From Streptomyces sp. NBC_01788 (lineage in GTDB: Bacteria > Actinomycetota > Actinomycetes > Streptomycetales > Streptomycetaceae): a DNA stretch of 64,000 nt. The notes under the pieces were generated by a model, which was not told the DNA's origin, made no database searches, and saw only the letters and a program-made list of their open reading frames with translations. Where the stretch lies: contig NZ_CP109090.1 in NCBI RefSeq assembly GCF_035917575.1, positions 7,130,001 through 7,194,000 of the forward strand. The letters run 5' to 3'. Positions 58,701 to 64,000 of the stretch are shown here, piece after piece (position 1 is the first letter of the stretch; each line of letters opens with the position of its first letter). A program made the translations under genes and the position numbers.

Positions 58701-61700
58701 CACCGAAACCGAACCAGTGCCGGGTGGCGGCGAACAGGCGCACCACGTTCCGGTGGGGGACGACGGCGCCCTTCGGCGTGCCGGTGGAGCCGGAGGTGTA
58801 GATGACGTACGCGGGGTTGTCCGGTGCGACGGCGACACAGGGATCGGTGTCCGGGGCCGCGTCGAGGCGCGCGAGGACGGCCGGGTCGTCGAGCAGGAGC
58901 CGCTCGGCCGGTTCGTCACAGCCGGTCAGCCCGGCGACGGCGGGGCCGGTGGTGAGCAGGAGGGCGGGCCGTGCGTCCCGCAGCATGAAGGTGATCCTGG
59001 CGGCCGGGTACTCCGGGTCCACCGGGACGTAGGCCGCGCCTGCCTTGAGGACCGCGAGGACCGCCACCACCAGCTCCGCCGAGCGCGGCAGGGCCAGCGC
59101 CACCAGCTGCTCAGGACCGGCGCCCCGGGAGATCAGCAGATGGGCGAGACGGTTGGCTCGTGCGTTCAGTTCGCGGTAGGTGAGCGAGGTCTCGCCGGAC
59201 ACCACGGCGACCGCGTCCGGGGTGGCCCGGGCCTGCTCCTCGTAGAGCGCGGTGATGGTGGTCGGTGCGACGGTGTCCGGTGCAGTGTCCGGCGCGGCGA
59301 GCAGGCTTCGGCGTTCCTCCGGCGCCAGCACGTCGATGCGGCCGATGGGCTGGTCCGGGTCGGCGATCGCGGCCCGCAGCAGCCTCACCCAGCGTTCGAC
59401 GACGACCTCCACGGTGGCCGCGTCGAACAGGTCGGTGCTGTACTCCACGAAGCCGGCGAGCCCGTCCGCGGTGCCTTCGGCGGTGTGCCGCTCGGACAGG
59501 TTGACGGTGAGGTCGTACTTGGCGGTGCCGGTGTGCACCAGCTCGCTCTCGACGTGCAGTCCCGGCAGGTCGTAGGCGTCCTGGGGGGTGTTCTGCAGCG
59601 CCAGCATGATCTGGAACAGTGGATGGTGGGCCAACGAACGGGCGGGGTTGACCGCCTCCACCGTGTGCTCGAAGGGCAGGTCCTGGTGGGCGTAGGCGGC
59701 CAGGGCGTTCTTCCTGACCCGTGCGAGCAGTTCGGTGAAGGACGGGTCGCCGGACAGGTCCGTACGCAGCACCAGGGTGTTGACGAAGAGGCCGATCAGG
59801 TCGTCCGCGGCCTCGTCGGTGCGGCCTGCGACGGGGGTGCCGATGGCGATGTCCGTACCGGCGCCGAGCTTGCCGAGCAGGGCGGCCAGACCCGCCTGGA
59901 GCACCATGAAGGTGCTGGTCGTGCTGGTCCGCGCCAACTCCCGCAAAGCAGCGTGGAGTTCCGCGTCCATGTGCAGCGGCACATGGGCGCCGCGGTACGA
60001 CATCGTCGCGGGTCCGGGCCGGTCGACGGGCAGCTCGGTCCGATCGGGCAGGCCGGCGAGGTTCTCCTTCCAGTGGGCGAGCTGCCGGGCGCTCAGGCTG
60101 CCGGGGTCCGACTCGTCGCCGAGCAGTTCACGCTGCCACAGGCAGTAGTCGGCGTAACTCACGGGCAGCGGTGCCCAGTCCGGTGCCTCGCCTCGGAGCC
60201 GGGCGGTGTAGGCGGTGGTCAGGTCGCGCGCGAGGGCCCCCATCGACCAGCCGTCGCCGGCGATGTGGTGGACCACGACGAGCAGCACGTGCTCCCGCGG
60301 GCCCAGTACGAAGAGCTCCGCCCGTACCGGAGGCTCGGCCGCGAGGTCGAAGGCGTACCGTGCCGCGTCGGCCAGCCGGTTCGGCAACTCGGCCCCGGTG
60401 GTGCCGGTGACCGGTAGCCGCAGTGGCACCTGTCCGGGGTCCAGGACGCGCTGGTGGGGGACGCCGTGAGTGTCCGGGAAGACCGTGCGCAGGGTCTCGT
60501 GGCGGGTCACGACGTCCGCGAGAGCGGCTTCCAGGGCGCCCCGGTCCAGGGATCCCGACATGCGCAACGCCAGCGGGATGTTGAAGGTGGCGCCGCCACC
60601 CTCCATCCGGTGCAGGAACCACAAGCGGTGCTGCGCGAACGACAGTGGCACCACGTCGGGCCGGCTGCCGGCGGTCAGCGAGGGCCGCCGCTGCCCCGCA
60701 CTGTCGAGTGCGGCGGCCAACCGTGCGACGGTGGGCGCGTCGAACAGGTCACCGAGGCCGAGCTCGGCATCGAGGACGGACCGGACACGGGCGATCAGCC
60801 GCATGGCGAGCAGGGAGTGCCCGCCGAGGTCGAAGAAGCTGTCGTCGACGCGTACGGCGGGCAGCCCCAGCACCTCGGCGAAGAGCCGGCACAGCAGTTG
60901 CTCCCGGAGCGTGCGGGGCTCCCTGCCGGGTTCGGCCACCGGGGCGTGCGGGGCGGGCAGGGCCCGGCGGTCGAGCTTGCCGCCCGCGGTCAGCGGAAGC
61001 CGGTCCAGGACCGCGAAGGCCGCCGGAACCATGTGACCGGGCAGCCGCTCCCGCAGAAACGTACGCACCCGGTCCACCTGGACACCTTCGGCGGCGGGCA
61101 CGACATAGGCCGCCAAGGACGGCTCGTCGGACTGGTCCTGCCCGACCACGACGGCCGCCTGCGCGACATCGGGGTGCTCGGCGAGCGCGGCCTCGATCTC
61201 GCCCGGTTCGATGCGGAAGCCCCGGACCTTGACCTGGTTGTCGGCGCGACCGGTGAACTCGAGGTCACCGTCCTGGTTCCACCGCACGATGTCCCCGGTG
61301 CGGTACATCCGCGCCCCGGCCGGGCCGAAGGGGTCGGCGACGAACCGTTCGGCGGTCAGTCCGGGCCGGTGGAGGTAGCCACGCGCCACCCCGGCCCCGG
61401 CGATGTACAACTCGCCCGGGCTGCCGGGCGGAACGGGCTGGAGTCCGCTGTCGAGCACATACGCCCGGGTGTTGCCGATGGGGCGGCCGATGACGGGGGC
61501 GGGGGAGGTGCCGATCCGCGCGGTGACCGCGTCGACCGTGCATTCGGTCGGGCCGTAGAAGTTGAAGGCGGCCACGCCCTCGACCGAGCCCAGGTCGTCC
61601 CAGAGTCGCTCCGGTACGGCCTCACCACCGGCGATGACCACGGAGGGACGCCATCGGCCGGCGTCGAGCAGGCCGTGGGAGAGCAGGATCCGCCAGTACG

Positions 61701-63828
61701 ACGGCGTGGCGTTGACCAGATCCAGGCGGTGGCGGACGAGGTGGTCGGCGAAGGCGTCGGGGTCGGTCCATGTCCGCTGGTCCACGACATGCAGCTCATG
61801 ACCGGCGAAGAGGCACGACAACTGGTCCCAGGCCGCGTCGAACGACACCGACGTGGTCAGCGCGACCCGCATCCGCCGCGCGGACGCGGCGGTGAACAGG
61901 GTCCACCGCTGGTGGTGGAAGAGGTTGACCAGGCCCCCACAGGTGGCCACAACCCCCTTGGGCCGGCCGGTGGAACCGGACGTGTAGATGACGTAGGCCG
62001 GGTGCTGCGGATCGACGGGGATCGCCGGGCGGGTGTGCGGGTAGGTGTCCACCATGTCGGCGGTGTCCGGGTGGTCCAGGACCACACGTTCAACGGGCGA
62101 TGCGCCGGTGAGCCTCTCGGCCGTGCCGGTGTGGGTGATCAGCAGCGCGGGCCGGGCGTCGTCGAGCGTGGCGGCGATACGGGCCGCCGGGTACTCGGGG
62201 TCGAGCGGCAGGCAGGCGGCACCGGACTTGAGTACGGCGAGGATCGCCACCACCAGCTCCGCGGAGCGCGGCAGGGCCAGCGCCACCAGCCGCTCGGGTG
62301 CCGCGCCGCGGGCGATCAGCAGATGCGCGAGCCGGTTGGCCCGGGCGTCCAGTTCGGCGTAGGTCAAGGTGGAGTCGGCGGCCACCACGGCCACCGCGTC
62401 CGGCGCGTCCTTCACCTGCTCCTCGAAGAGCTCGGCCGGACCGGTGCGCGGTACTTCGGCATGCGTGCCGTCGCGGTCGGCCAGGACCTCGCGACGTTCC
62501 CGGCGCGACAGCAGGTCGATCCCGCCGACGCTCTGCTCGGGGTCACCCTGCGCGATCCGCTCCAGCAGCCTGCCCAGGCGCTCCCCGTGGCGGGCGAACT
62601 CGGTCTCGTCGTGGGCGTCGGCGGCGGCGTGGAGCTTGATCCGTGGTCCCGAGCCGTCCCGTCGGTCCACACCCCAGAGCGCCAGGTCGCTGGTGGTCCC
62701 CTCGGCGACGTTGTGGGCCGTGACGCGGTGTCCGGCGAACGTGATGTCGTAGGGGAAGGACATGATGTTGACGACCGGGGAGAAGGCCGTGCTGATACTG
62801 CCGGGCAGGGCGAGTTCGCGGTGCACGTCCTCGGCACGGTAGCGCTGGTGCTCCCGTGTGGCGCTGACCTCCTGCGCGGTCTGGTTCACCAGTTCCGACC
62901 AGCGCATTCCCGGGCGCACCGTGAGGCGCAGCGGTACGAGATTGGAGGCCGCTCCCGGTGTCGCCGCAAGCGTGGGATCGGCGGGCGGGCGGCCGGTGAC
63001 GGCGAGCCCGAGGACGATGTCCCGCGCGCCGGTGAGCCGGTGCGTGTAGAGGGCGGCCGCGGCGATGAGCACGCGGGACCATCGGGTGCCGGCTTTGCCG
63101 GCCGCACTACGGAGTGCCTCCCCGACCGGTCCGGTGTCCAGTTCGGTCCTGCGTACGGCCGCGGAACAGCCGCCTGCGGCGCGCGTCGACAACCGCACGG
63201 CCTCCGGGCGGTCCGCGAGCCGCTCCAGCCAGTACGCGCGGTCCGCGGCGAACTTCTCGGACAGGCGGTAGGCGGTGTCGCTCGCCACCAGGTCGTCCAG
63301 CGAGGCGAACGCGGTGGGTGTCGCGCTCCGGCCGTCGACGAGGAGTGTGTACGTCTCGGCGAGGCGCCGCGCGACGAGCGAGTAGCCGTACCCGTCCATC
63401 ACGAGGTGGTGGTAGCCCTGGTACCAGAGGAAGCGGTCGGGCGCGAGCCTGAACAGGGCGTAGCTGAACAGGGGATCACGAGTGAGGTCCAGCGGGCGGG
63501 CGCGGTCGGCCGCGATCCAGGCGAGCGCCGCCGCGCGGGGGGAGGCCTCATGGCTGAGGTCGACGTGGGGCAGCCGCCAGTCCGTCGTCGCGCGCAGGAC
63601 CTGCGTCGGGCTGCCCGCGTTGTCGGCGAACCGTACGTGCAGGGCGTCGACCTCGTCGACGACCTGGCGCAGGGCGGCCTCGAAGAGAGTGCCGTCGACC
63701 GGCCCGTGGATCTCCAGGTACTCGCCGATCCGGTAGGCGGGGATCACCCCGATCGATGCCTGTTCGGCGAGCCAGAGCTCGCGCTGCGCCGCTGTGAGCG
63801 GGAGGGCGGCACCGTCGCGACGGGACAT
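39892..63828 (-). CDS. Seven-module nonribosomal peptide synthetase, Ahp-cyclodepsipeptide type
   Basis: 7978 residues from ATG 63828 (GGAGGT upstream). Domain order is C-A-T, C-A-T, C-A-T, C-A-T, C-A-T, C-A-NMT-T, C-A-T-TE. The carrier serines (GGHSLLA or near) are S1005, S2077, S3126, S4163, S5185, S6622 and S7662; the thioesterase nucleophile is S7792 in GWSAGG. Pocket residues read by eye give Gln/Glu-like, Thr (DFWNIGMVHK), aromatic or hydrophobic (DASTIGVVVK), Pro (DVQLAAHVVK), Phe (DAWTVAAVCK), Tyr with N-methylation (DASTVAAVCK) and Val (DAYWWGGTFK). No epimerisation domain exists, so an all-L product is expected. Thr-X-Pro/Ahp-Phe-NMeTyr-Val is the ring order of cyanopeptolin and streptopeptolin-type protease inhibitors. 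The first C domain sits at the very N-terminus, which suggests N-acylation. Confidence 0.95.
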   Translation of the reverse strand: MSRRDGAALPLTAAQRELWLAEQASIGVIPAYRIGEYLEIHGPVDGTLFEAALRQVVDEVDALHVRFADNAGSPTQVLRATTDWRLPHVDLSHEASPRAAALAWIAADRARPLDLTRDPLFSYALFRLAPDRFLWYQGYHHLVMDGYGYSLVARRLAETYTLLVDGRSATPTAFASLDDLVASDTAYRLSEKFAADRAYWLERLADRPEAVRLSTRAAGGCSAAVRRTELDTGPVGEALRSAAGKAGTRWSRVLIAAAALYTHRLTGARDIVLGLAVTGRPPADPTLAATPGAASNLVPLRLTVRPGMRWSELVNQTAQEVSATREHQRYRAEDVHRELALPGSISTAFSPVVNIMSFPYDITFAGHRVTAHNVAEGTTSDLALWGVDRRDGSGPRIKLHAAADAHDETEFARHGERLGRLLERIAQGDPEQSVGGIDLLSRRERREVLADRDGTHAEVPRTGPAELFEEQVKDAPDAVAVVAADSTLTYAELDARANRLAHLLIARGAAPERLVALALPRSAELVVAILAVLKSGAACLPLDPEYPAARIAATLDDARPALLITHTGTAERLTGASPVERVVLDHPDTADMVDTYPHTRPAIPVDPQHPAYVIYTSGSTGRPKGVVATCGGLVNLFHHQRWTLFTAASARRMRVALTTSVSFDAAWDQLSCLFAGHELHVVDQRTWTDPDAFADHLVRHRLDLVNATPSYWRILLSHGLLDAGRWRPSVVIAGGEAVPERLWDDLGSVEGVAAFNFYGPTECTVDAVTARIGTSPAPVIGRPIGNTRAYVLDSGLQPVPPGSPGELYIAGAGVARGYLHRPGLTAERFVADPFGPAGARMYRTGDIVRWNQDGDLEFTGRADNQVKVRGFRIEPGEIEAALAEHPDVAQAAVVVGQDQSDEPSLAAYVVPAAEGVQVDRVRTFLRERLPGHMVPAAFAVLDRLPLTAGGKLDRRALPAPHAPVAEPGREPRTLREQLLCRLFAEVLGLPAVRVDDSFFDLGGHSLLAMRLIARVRSVLDAELGLGDLFDAPTVARLAAALDSAGQRRPSLTAGSRPDVVPLSFAQHRLWFLHRMEGGGATFNIPLALRMSGSLDRGALEAALADVVTRHETLRTVFPDTHGVPHQRVLDPGQVPLRLPVTGTTGAELPNRLADAARYAFDLAAEPPVRAELFVLGPREHVLLVVVHHIAGDGWSMGALARDLTTAYTARLRGEAPDWAPLPVSYADYCLWQRELLGDESDPGSLSARQLAHWKENLAGLPDRTELPVDRPGPATMSYRGAHVPLHMDAELHAALRELARTSTTSTFMVLQAGLAALLGKLGAGTDIAIGTPVAGRTDEAADDLIGLFVNTLVLRTDLSGDPSFTELLARVRKNALAAYAHQDLPFEHTVEAVNPARSLAHHPLFQIMLALQNTPQDAYDLPGLHVESELVHTGTAKYDLTVNLSERHTAEGTADGLAGFVEYSTDLFDAATVEVVVERWVRLLRAAIADPDQPIGRIDVLAPEERRSLLAAPDTAPDTVAPTTITALYEEQARATPDAVAVVSGETSLTYRELNARANRLAHLLISRGAGPEQLVALALPRSAELVVAVLAVLKAGAAYVPVDPEYPAARITFMLRDARPALLLTTGPAVAGLTGCDEPAERLLLDDPAVLARLDAAPDTDPCVAVAPDNPAYVIYTSGSTGTPKGAVVPHRNVVRLFAATRHWFGFGADDVWTLFHSYAFDFSVWELWGPLLHGGRLVVVQHDVSRSPDRFLRLLADEGVTVLNQTPSAFYQLMRADQDDPRTGGALALRTVIFGGEALEPARLADWYRRHQDDAPVLVNMYGITETTVHVTYAALDRHSTVTGAAGDIGTAMPDLRTYVLDAHLQPVPPGVAGELYVAGPGLARGYLNRPGLTAGRFVADPYGRPGARMYRTGDVVRWSSRGTLEFVGRADDQVKVRGFRIELGEIEAALADHPDVAQVAVLARQDRADDTRLVAYVVPASGAAPQSAVLREHLRERLPEYMIPAAFVPLDTLPLTTNGKLDRGALPEPEFGRTGGGRTPRTPQEQILCELFAEILGVAEAGVDDGFFDLGGHSLLATRLVARVRATLGVELELRTLFEAPTPAGIAASLAKAGEARPALTPQERPERIPLSFAQRRLWFLHQLEGATGNYNIPMAWRLTGPLDRIALEAALADVVARHESLRTVYPQIDGAPHQEVVSPADARVRLRPASTTEEELDRALAEALTHSFDLAAEPPLHAELFTPRPDEHVLLLVIHHIAGDGWSLGPLAHDLTAAYAARCQGRQPQWGQLPVQYADYTLWQHRLLGDHTDPDSLFARQAAYWTENLAGLPEQIQLPTDRPRPAIASHRGGFVTVELSAELHRKLRELARDHDTSLYMVLQAGLAALLSRLGAGTDIPVGSLIAGRTDQALDELIGYFVNTLVFRTDTSGDPSFARLLGRVRDVALGAYTHQDVPFEYLVEVLNPARSLAHHPLFQVMLVLQNAPRADLALAGLDVAGVRLTTTTSKLDLVFSMSERHGEDGSPEGIDGFIEYAGDLYDPRTVRSMTERWVRLLEAATEDPERLISEYDILSADERRQLAAADGTTAEAPAVALPALFEAQVHAHPHAVAVACGDTTLTYAELNTRANRLAHALTGRGVGPEDIVALALPRSVDLVVGVLAALKAGAAYLPLDPDYPAARLEFMVRDARPKLLLTSSAFDDRPLGAQEPDRLVLDSPDAAALLEALPETDPRTVVAPDNPAYVIYTSGSTGRPKGVVVGHAGVVALVAAQVERFAIDTRSRVLQFASPSFDASVSELFTSLLTGATLVLPHTGSPLSALTDPAAEVTHVTLVPSVLAAVPEGALSVSTLIVGGEACPAELVERWAPGRRMINVYGPTETTVVSTMSEPLVPCDQAPSIGRPIANTRVYVLDERLRPVPPGVPGELYVAGAGLARGYLNRPGLTAERFVADPYGPAGNRMYRTGDLVRRRTDGDLEYIGRVDQQVKVRGFRIEPGEIEAALAGHPEIGQVAVLARQDRADDTRLVAYLVPAKDRTPRPEELRAHLRDRLPEYMFPAAFVTLDALPLTASGKLDRAALPKPEVTTTPGGRAARTPQEQLLTELFAEVLGVPKVTVDDDFFDLGGHSLLATRLVARVRAALGVELELRALFETPTVAGLSAGLGEAGQARRALVPRQRPARIPLSSAQRRLWFLHQLEGAGPAHHIPLAWRLTGDLDSAALRAALTDVIARHETLRTVFPEHDGVPYQQILDISRVRPELPVVGATEAELPELLGQAVRRGFDLVTEPPVRAELFALGPDEHVLLIVVHHIAGDGWSLGPLAADLSTAYTARLNGSEPKWACLPVSYADYTLWQEELLGEPHDPGSLSARQTAYWTTTLAGLPEQIPLPTDRPRPATTSYDGRHLTVELDADLHRGLTALAREHGVSTYMVLQAGIAALLTRMGAGTDIPVGSLIAGRTDQALDDLVGFFVNTLVLRTDTSGDPTFAELLGRVREQALGAYAHQDLPFEHLVQALNPARSLSRQPLFQVMLALQNVPRSAFDLPGVHAEVHLVHTPTAMFDLGFHLVERGDTGTPGGIHGYVEFGTDLFDQETVETLFARWVRLLRAAVAQPDRPISSFGILTADERDALLIGRNATAVEFPGTSLPGLFAAQVRATPDAPAVICGDTTLTYAELDARANRLAHALIQRGAGPERIVALRLPRSAGFAVAVLAVLKTGAAYLPIDPEYPESRVAFMLDDARPAMVLDDSRDVEAGPGHPDTDPAVATDPRHPAYVIYTSGSTGLPKAVVMPSGALVNLLQWHHRAIGGQPGTRVAQFTAVSFDVSAQEMLSALLFGKTLVVPSDGQRRSAELLAQWIDEHGVEELYAPNLVLEALAEAAAEQGRDLPSLRVIAQAGEAMRLGTQVRGLGTHRADRVLHNHYGPAETHVVTAYPLPADLSECPLPVPIGRPIANCQVYVLDSALRPVPPGVAGELYLAGAQLARGYLGRPGLTASRFVANPYGPAGSRMYRTGDLVRWRADGELEFLGRVDHQVKVRGFRVEPGEIESQLAAHPSVAQAAVVAREDRLVAYVVTSGAGVDGIRAYLRERLPDYMVPSAIVTLEALPLTPNGKLDRGALPAPGGDSPGARAPRTPQEQILCELFAEVLGVPQAGVDDDFFDLGGHSLLATRLVSRIRVTLGAELELRTLFEAPTPAGLAAALHSAATARTPLVARQRPEPTPLSFAQRRLWFLHQMEGPSATYHMPLALRLTGDLDRRALEAALTDVATRHEPLRTVFPHRDGVPYQRTLDAAEAGIPLSVTETTEAELPEVLRARAARGFDLAAEPPVRAELFALAPDEHVLLVVLHHIAGDGWSLGPLSRDLATAYTARCRGEAPAWPPLPVSYADYTLWQHDILGDECDTDSAFAQQVAYWKRQLAELPNQVGLPADRPRPATASHRGDLVALELDAALHAGLGDLARRCGASLFMVLQAGLAALYTRLGAGTDIAVGSPVAGRTDEALDDLVGFFVNTLVMRTDTSGNPTFSELLGRVRESALEAFAHQDVPFEHLVEVVNPVRSLSHHPLFQTMLGVQNAPMGDFTLPGLTVSGVPVATSTSRVDLTLSLAERRGPDGAPGGLDALLEYATDLFDRATVETLFARWTRLLEAVVADPNRPIGAIDVLAPEERQRILVDDNASAIPVSGNPLPAAFEAQVRATPDAVALTAGETTLTYGELNARANRFAHELIGRGVGPEQVVALVLPRSAELVVATLGVMKAGAAYLPVDPEYPRSRVDFMLEDARPALVVDDPTLIAGASGFPDTDPVVALDPRHPAYVIYTSGSTGRPKGVVVSHAGVTSLVAAQVERLGLDVESRVLQVSSPSFDASFWDLCGALLTGAALVLAPSEEPLKALADRDLGVTHVTLPPSALSAFGAADLTLSTLVVAGEACSPELVARWAPGRRMINAYGPTETTVCATMSQPLAPCDQAPSIGRPIANTRVYVLDEHLQPVPAGVPGELYVAGAGLARGYLNRPALTAERFLADPYGPAGTRMYRTGDLVRRRTDGNLEYITRADQQVKVRGFRIEPGEIEAVLTTHPDVAQAAVIARQDRLVAYAVSATDEPERLRAYLRERLPDYMVPSAVVTLDALPLTPNGKLDHAALPEPEFGGAGSGRAPRTPREQILCELFAEVLGVSDVGVDDGFFDLGGHSLLATRLAARVRTVLGAELGLRILFEAPTVAGLAAALDGAGQARPALTAAERPERIPLSFAQRRLWFLDRMEGTSATYNIPLALLLTGDLDQQALRDALADVVARHESLRTVFAESDGVPYQRVLDVDEARPRVRLTVTSRGALSEQLAEAARHPFDLASEPPLHAELFELTPNEHVLLLVIHHIAGDGWSTGPLSRDLATAYTARREGGKPDWSPLPAQYADYTLWQRDLLGDPGDEKSVFARQLSYWTGQLAGLPEQIALPSDRPRPAVASYRGGLLLVEMGPALHAGLADLARRSGASMFMVLQAALAALLGRLGAGTDIAVGSPIAGRTDEALDDLVGFFVNTLVMRTDLSGDPSFTELLGRVRESALEAFAHQDVPFEHLVEVVNPRRSLSHHPLFQVMFALQNAPMGDFDLPDLRVSHVAAPTGTAKFDLGISLFERSGGGAPAGISGAVEYATDLFDRATVETLFAHWTRLLEAVVADPDRPIGAIDVLAPEERQRILVDDNDTAVPVPGNPLPASFEAQVRATPDAVALVAGETTLTYIELNARANRFAHELIARGVRPEQVVALVLPRSVELVVATLGVMKAGAAYLPVDPGYPQSRIALMLDDAKPVLVVDDPTVVTADGRPDTDPAVRLDPRHPAYVIYTSGSTGRPKGVVVSHAGVTSLVAAQVERFAIDTRSRVLQFASPSFDASVSELFTSLLTGATLVLPHTGSPLSALTDPAAEVTHVTLVPSVLAAVPEGALSVSTLVVAGEACSPELVARWAPGRRMINAYGPTETTVCATMSQPLAPCDQAPSIGRPIANTRVYVLDEHLQPVPAGVPGELYVAGAGLARGYLNRPALTAERFLADPHGPAGTRMYRTGDLVRRRTDGNLEYITRADQQVKVRGFRIEPGEIEAVLTTHPDVAQAAVIARQDRAEDKQLVAYVVARHGAQPVRDHGVEQDHVGEWREIYDALPVTAGEVSFGQNFTGWNSSYDAESIPVEQMREWRDATVERIRALRPRRVLEVGAGTGLLLSQLAPECETYWATDFSATAVDALTHHVKRSPGLAERVVLRTQPAHDTEGLPAGTFDTIVVNSVVQYFPTAAYLAEVVDRLMGLLAPGGTLFVGDVRNLRLLRSLTTAVQLHKADPDTDLAAVRGAVERGVRVEKELLVDPDYFTALHDRVDGLGAVTVQLKRGLHHNELTRYRYDVTLHKQPVAPLPLEVRTEVAWDGLDTLRGRLAEQDPAVLRVTDVPNGRVAREAAIARAVRTGDTPLPELLARLHAVDGDDGPDPEEFHALGAEYGRWVGVTWSGTADDAMDVVFADLSRLPSGVPDGLYRPARRGVQSTSLTNDPAGVRATGALMAEVRDWLRDRLPDHLVPSAFVALGALPLTAGGKLDRAALPAPDLGSTASSRAPRTPQEQLLAELFANVLGLPRVGVDDNFFDLGGHSLLATRLVSRVRAVLGVELDVRVLFETPSVAGLAQRLDEAGRAARPMLTPRPRPGRVPLSHAQRRLWFLHEMDGPSGTYNMPLALRLTGTLDRRALRESLADVVARHESLRTVFRAEGGVPYQHVLTPSEARPSLPVTDTDEAGLLERLARAAGRGFGLDAEPPLRAELFALAPEEHVLLVVVHHIASDGWSMGPLSRDLATAYAARCRGEEPAWPPLPVQYADYTVWQRELLGEASDADSRFATQLGYWTEALAGLPEQITLPADRPRPANASHRGGQLAVRMDAELHQGLRELATAHGASVFMVLQAGLATLLSRLGAGNDVPLGSPIAGRTDPALDELVGFFVNTLVLRTDTSGDPAFSELLGRVRQTALAAYAHQDVPFEYLVEVLNPARSLAHHPLFQVMLALQNAPAADFALPGLDVGHVAAPTGTARVDLTFSLAEQHGGDGSPAGILGAVEYATDLFDRETVEALFARWTRLLRAVVADPRQPISRIDTVSDEERGQLLAEGTGVELPEAGLPELFASRVRATPDAVAVVCGSTTLTYAELDARANRLAHALIGQGVRRETAVAVRLERSPELVVALLAIVKAGGVYVPLDPRFPSSRVDLIVRETGAALVLTEEVLTALNQAEARTTDPQVHGEPEQLAYVMYTSGSTGQPKGIGVTHHDVAGLALAPCWSGGAHERVLLLSPTAFDASTYEFWVPLLGGGRIVVAPPGQLDTQALRQVVADNEVTGLWLTAGFFRLVAEEQPDAFAGVREVWTGGDVVSATAVARVMEACPGIRVVNGYGPTETTTFAAHHRMTAPPDTTRGVPIGQPMANMRLHVLDTGLRLVPPGVVGELYIAGTGLARGYTSRPGMTAERFVADPFGPAGSRMYRTGDLVRRSADGTLEFTGRADDQVKLRGFRIEPGEIEAVLAGCPGIAQTAVVVREDRPGDKRLVAYLVPAPGSAPDPADLSERLRRALPDYMVPSAFVPLGSLPLTRNGKLDRAALPAPEYGASGPGRGPRNPREQLLCGLFAEVLGRERVGIDESFFDLGGHSLLAARLVSRIRETMGIGLGLRALFEAPTVAGLSERLATGGPEDAFDVVLPLRTTGDRTPLFCIHPGGGISWCYSGLLTHLGPEHPVYAIQARSLGRPEPRPTSYQEMAADYADQIRRIQPEGPYMLLGWSAGGLIAHAIAAELQGRGEHTSLLAILDAYPVKDVTFDEAPVPSERDVLVGMADCDPDELGDAPLTHQDVMEILRRRGSALANLEEHHIEAVVAIMINNATLALAHEPDVFDGDLLLFNSTIDRENDSANAGIWQPYVTGRIDSHDITTRHDRMTQPGSLAQIGPILAAKIADITGTAPNPTTCQEQ
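40708..43827 (-). other. NRPS module 7: C-A-T, Val
   Basis: Residues about 6668-7707. The pocket D-A-Y-W-W-G-G-T-F-K matches valine codes (DAFWIGGTFK) in eight positions. Here the condensation motif is HHIASDG instead of the HHIAGDG of modules 2-6. Carrier S7662. Confidence 0.75.
45512..46005. repeat. Near-identical A-domain block, module 6 copy
   Basis: These 494 bp match 48572-49065 in module 5 with one mismatch (GGGCCGTGCGGG versus GGGCCGTACGGG). They encode the C-terminal half of the A-domain core, including the shared V-A-A-V-C pocket residues. Codon use here is less GC-rich than around it. Confidence 0.9.
46015..46264. repeat. Gene-conversion tract in module 6 A domain
   Basis: These 250 bp match 55276-55525 in module 3 with one mismatch, while both flanks match module 5. 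The tract encodes the first part of the substrate pocket (FDASVSELF to VTLVPSV). Confidence 0.9.
48139..51204 (-). other. NRPS module 5: C-A-T, Phe
   Basis: Residues about 4209-5230. The pocket D-A-W-T-V-A-A-V-C-K differs from the gramicidin S Phe code by one conservative change. Carrier S5185. Much of this A domain is duplicated in module 6. Confidence 0.85.
48572..49065. repeat. Near-identical A-domain block, module 5 copy
   Basis: Partner of 45512-46005 at a constant offset of 3060 bp. That offset holds again from about 46265/49325 outward. Confidence 0.9.
51205..54315 (-). other. NRPS module 4: C-A-T, Pro (Ahp precursor)
   Basis: Residues about 3172-4208. The pocket D-V-Q-L-A-A-H-V-V-K matches the proline code DVQLIAHVVK at nine positions ([23 protein letters not shown]). 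If the product is an Ahp peptide, this residue is later oxidised by the P450. Pipecolate is an alternative. Carrier S4163. Confidence 0.8.
54316..57462 (-). other. NRPS module 3: C-A-T, aromatic or hydrophobic residue
   Basis: Residues about 2123-3171. The pocket D-A-S-T-I-G-V-V-V-K starts like Tyr and beta-hydroxy-Tyr codes but ends unlike them. In Ahp peptides this position, just before Ahp, faces the protease S1 pocket. Its core shares 250 nearly identical bases with module 6. Carrier S3126. Confidence 0.6.
55276..55525. repeat. Partner of the conversion tract in module 3 A domain
   Basis: Copy of 46015-46264. Sequence on either side differs from module 6, which defines sharp tract ends. 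Confidence 0.9.
57463..60678 (-). other. NRPS module 2: C-A-T, Thr
   Basis: Residues about 1051-2122. The pocket D-F-W-N-I-G-M-V-H-K is the canonical threonine code ([22 protein letters not shown]). This Thr is the expected nucleophile for lactone closure. Carrier S2077. Confidence 0.9.
60679..63828 (-). other. NRPS module 1: C-A-T, Gln/Glu-like
   Basis: Residues about 1-1050. The condensation domain has the active motif HHLVMDG and, being N-terminal, should join an acyl or aryl starter to residue 1. The A-domain pocket reads D-A-D-N-I-G-F-V-D-K, sharing six positions with the Gln code DAQDLGVVDK. The core region [10 protein letters not shown] and [12 protein letters not shown] differ from the other six A domains. 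Carrier S1005. Confidence 0.6.
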
Positions 63829-63950
63829 GGGGGTACCTCCAGAGGTGTTTCGGAGATGGCTGATGCCGCCGGCGTCACTGCCGGCCGACCAAGCGGTCAG
63901 GGGGCGCCCACGGACGGGCGCCCGGTGACCTCGGCTGATCGGCGGGAGTG

Positions 63951-64000
63951 TTATGCGACCTTCTCGCCGGCCTGAAGGTTCCACAGGGAGGCGTAGAGCC
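63951..64000 (-). CDS. ABC exporter gene, last 15 codons
   Basis: The minus-strand frame ending at TAA (63953-63951) reads [15 protein letters not shown]. This is a typical tail of ABC half-exporters (YASLWxLQAG after the last helix of the ATPase domain). It is 122 bp upstream of the NRPS start on the same strand, so an exporter for the peptide is likely. Only the end is in the window. The 63829-63950 gap holds the NRPS ribosome site and no clear promoter. Confidence 0.6.
   Translation of the reverse strand, partial: LYASLWNLQAGEKVA

Noticed and set aside
39988..63975. Several plus-strand open frames of 800-1300 codons antisense to the NRPS
   Set aside because: They are mirror shadows of the high-GC NRPS codons: repetitive low-complexity Arg/Gly/Val/Gln text, no domains, broken at module boundaries.
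39892..63984. 8030-residue NRPS start at 63984
   Set aside because: The 52 extra residues have no ribosome site and overlap the end of the upstream exporter gene; ATG 63828 has GGAGGT and begins the C domain.

Overview
The window looks like a chromosomal segment of a Streptomyces or close relative. It has very high GC, strong third-position GC bias, GTG and TTG starts, and typical actinomycete families: a PAS/GAF/SpoIIE phosphatase, a GPP34 protein, an XRE-DUF2690 regulator, MbtH, and NhaA fused to thioredoxin. Most long open frames antisense to or overlapping the genes below are GC-driven shadows and are left out.

Positions 1-12.5 kb: the 5' part of a PP2C-type phosphatase gene and a Nudix hydrolase gene lead into a myo-inositol catabolism locus. 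A GntR/HutC regulator, iolD, iolB, a Cgl0159-type aldolase and iolC lie on the minus strand. A CUT2-type sugar ABC transporter, an IolE/IolH-like isomerase and an IolG-like dehydrogenase diverge on the plus strand. A 9+9 bp inverted repeat sits between the two promoters. Positions 12.6-21.7 kb: a GPP34 gene, a degenerate ~105-bp tandem repeat block, a secreted serine hydrolase, and an NhaA-DsbA fusion. Next come a PhyH dioxygenase/SDR/Gfo-Idh-MocA operon divergent from a LacI regulator, and a cupin gene.

Positions 21.8-27.7 kb: an FCD-type GntR regulator, GalB-like hydratase, GalC-like aldolase, GalD-like tautomerase, a two-domain VOC (type I) extradiol dioxygenase and an aromatic-acid MFS transporter. 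Together they form a plausible gallate-type meta-cleavage pathway, with a shared palindromic operator at both promoters. Positions 27.7-36.5 kb: small regulators, a tRNA-Pro(GGG), and a ~4.1-kb island flanked by ~94-bp direct repeats of the tRNA 3' end. The island carries an ABC exporter, a TetR regulator and an SDR, with three identical TetR-type operators. A DUF5132-like gene and an alpha/beta hydrolase follow.

Positions 36.7-64 kb hold a minus-strand nonribosomal peptide cluster. In order of transcription it has the end of an ABC exporter gene, a 7978-residue seven-module NRPS, MbtH, a cytochrome P450, an SRPBCC protein, a 62-residue unknown protein and a type II thioesterase. Specificity residues read by eye give (Gln/Glu-like)-Thr-(aromatic/hydrophobic)-Pro-Phe-N-Me-Tyr-Val, with no epimerisation domain and a terminal thioesterase. 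This order matches an Ahp-cyclodepsipeptide (cyanopeptolin/streptopeptolin type). In that model the P450 oxidises the Pro residue to give the 3-amino-6-hydroxy-2-piperidone ring, and the thioesterase closes a lactone between Val and the Thr side chain. The sixth adenylation domain is a copy of the fifth with a 250-bp tract matching the third, which changes the pocket from a Phe to a Tyr-type code.
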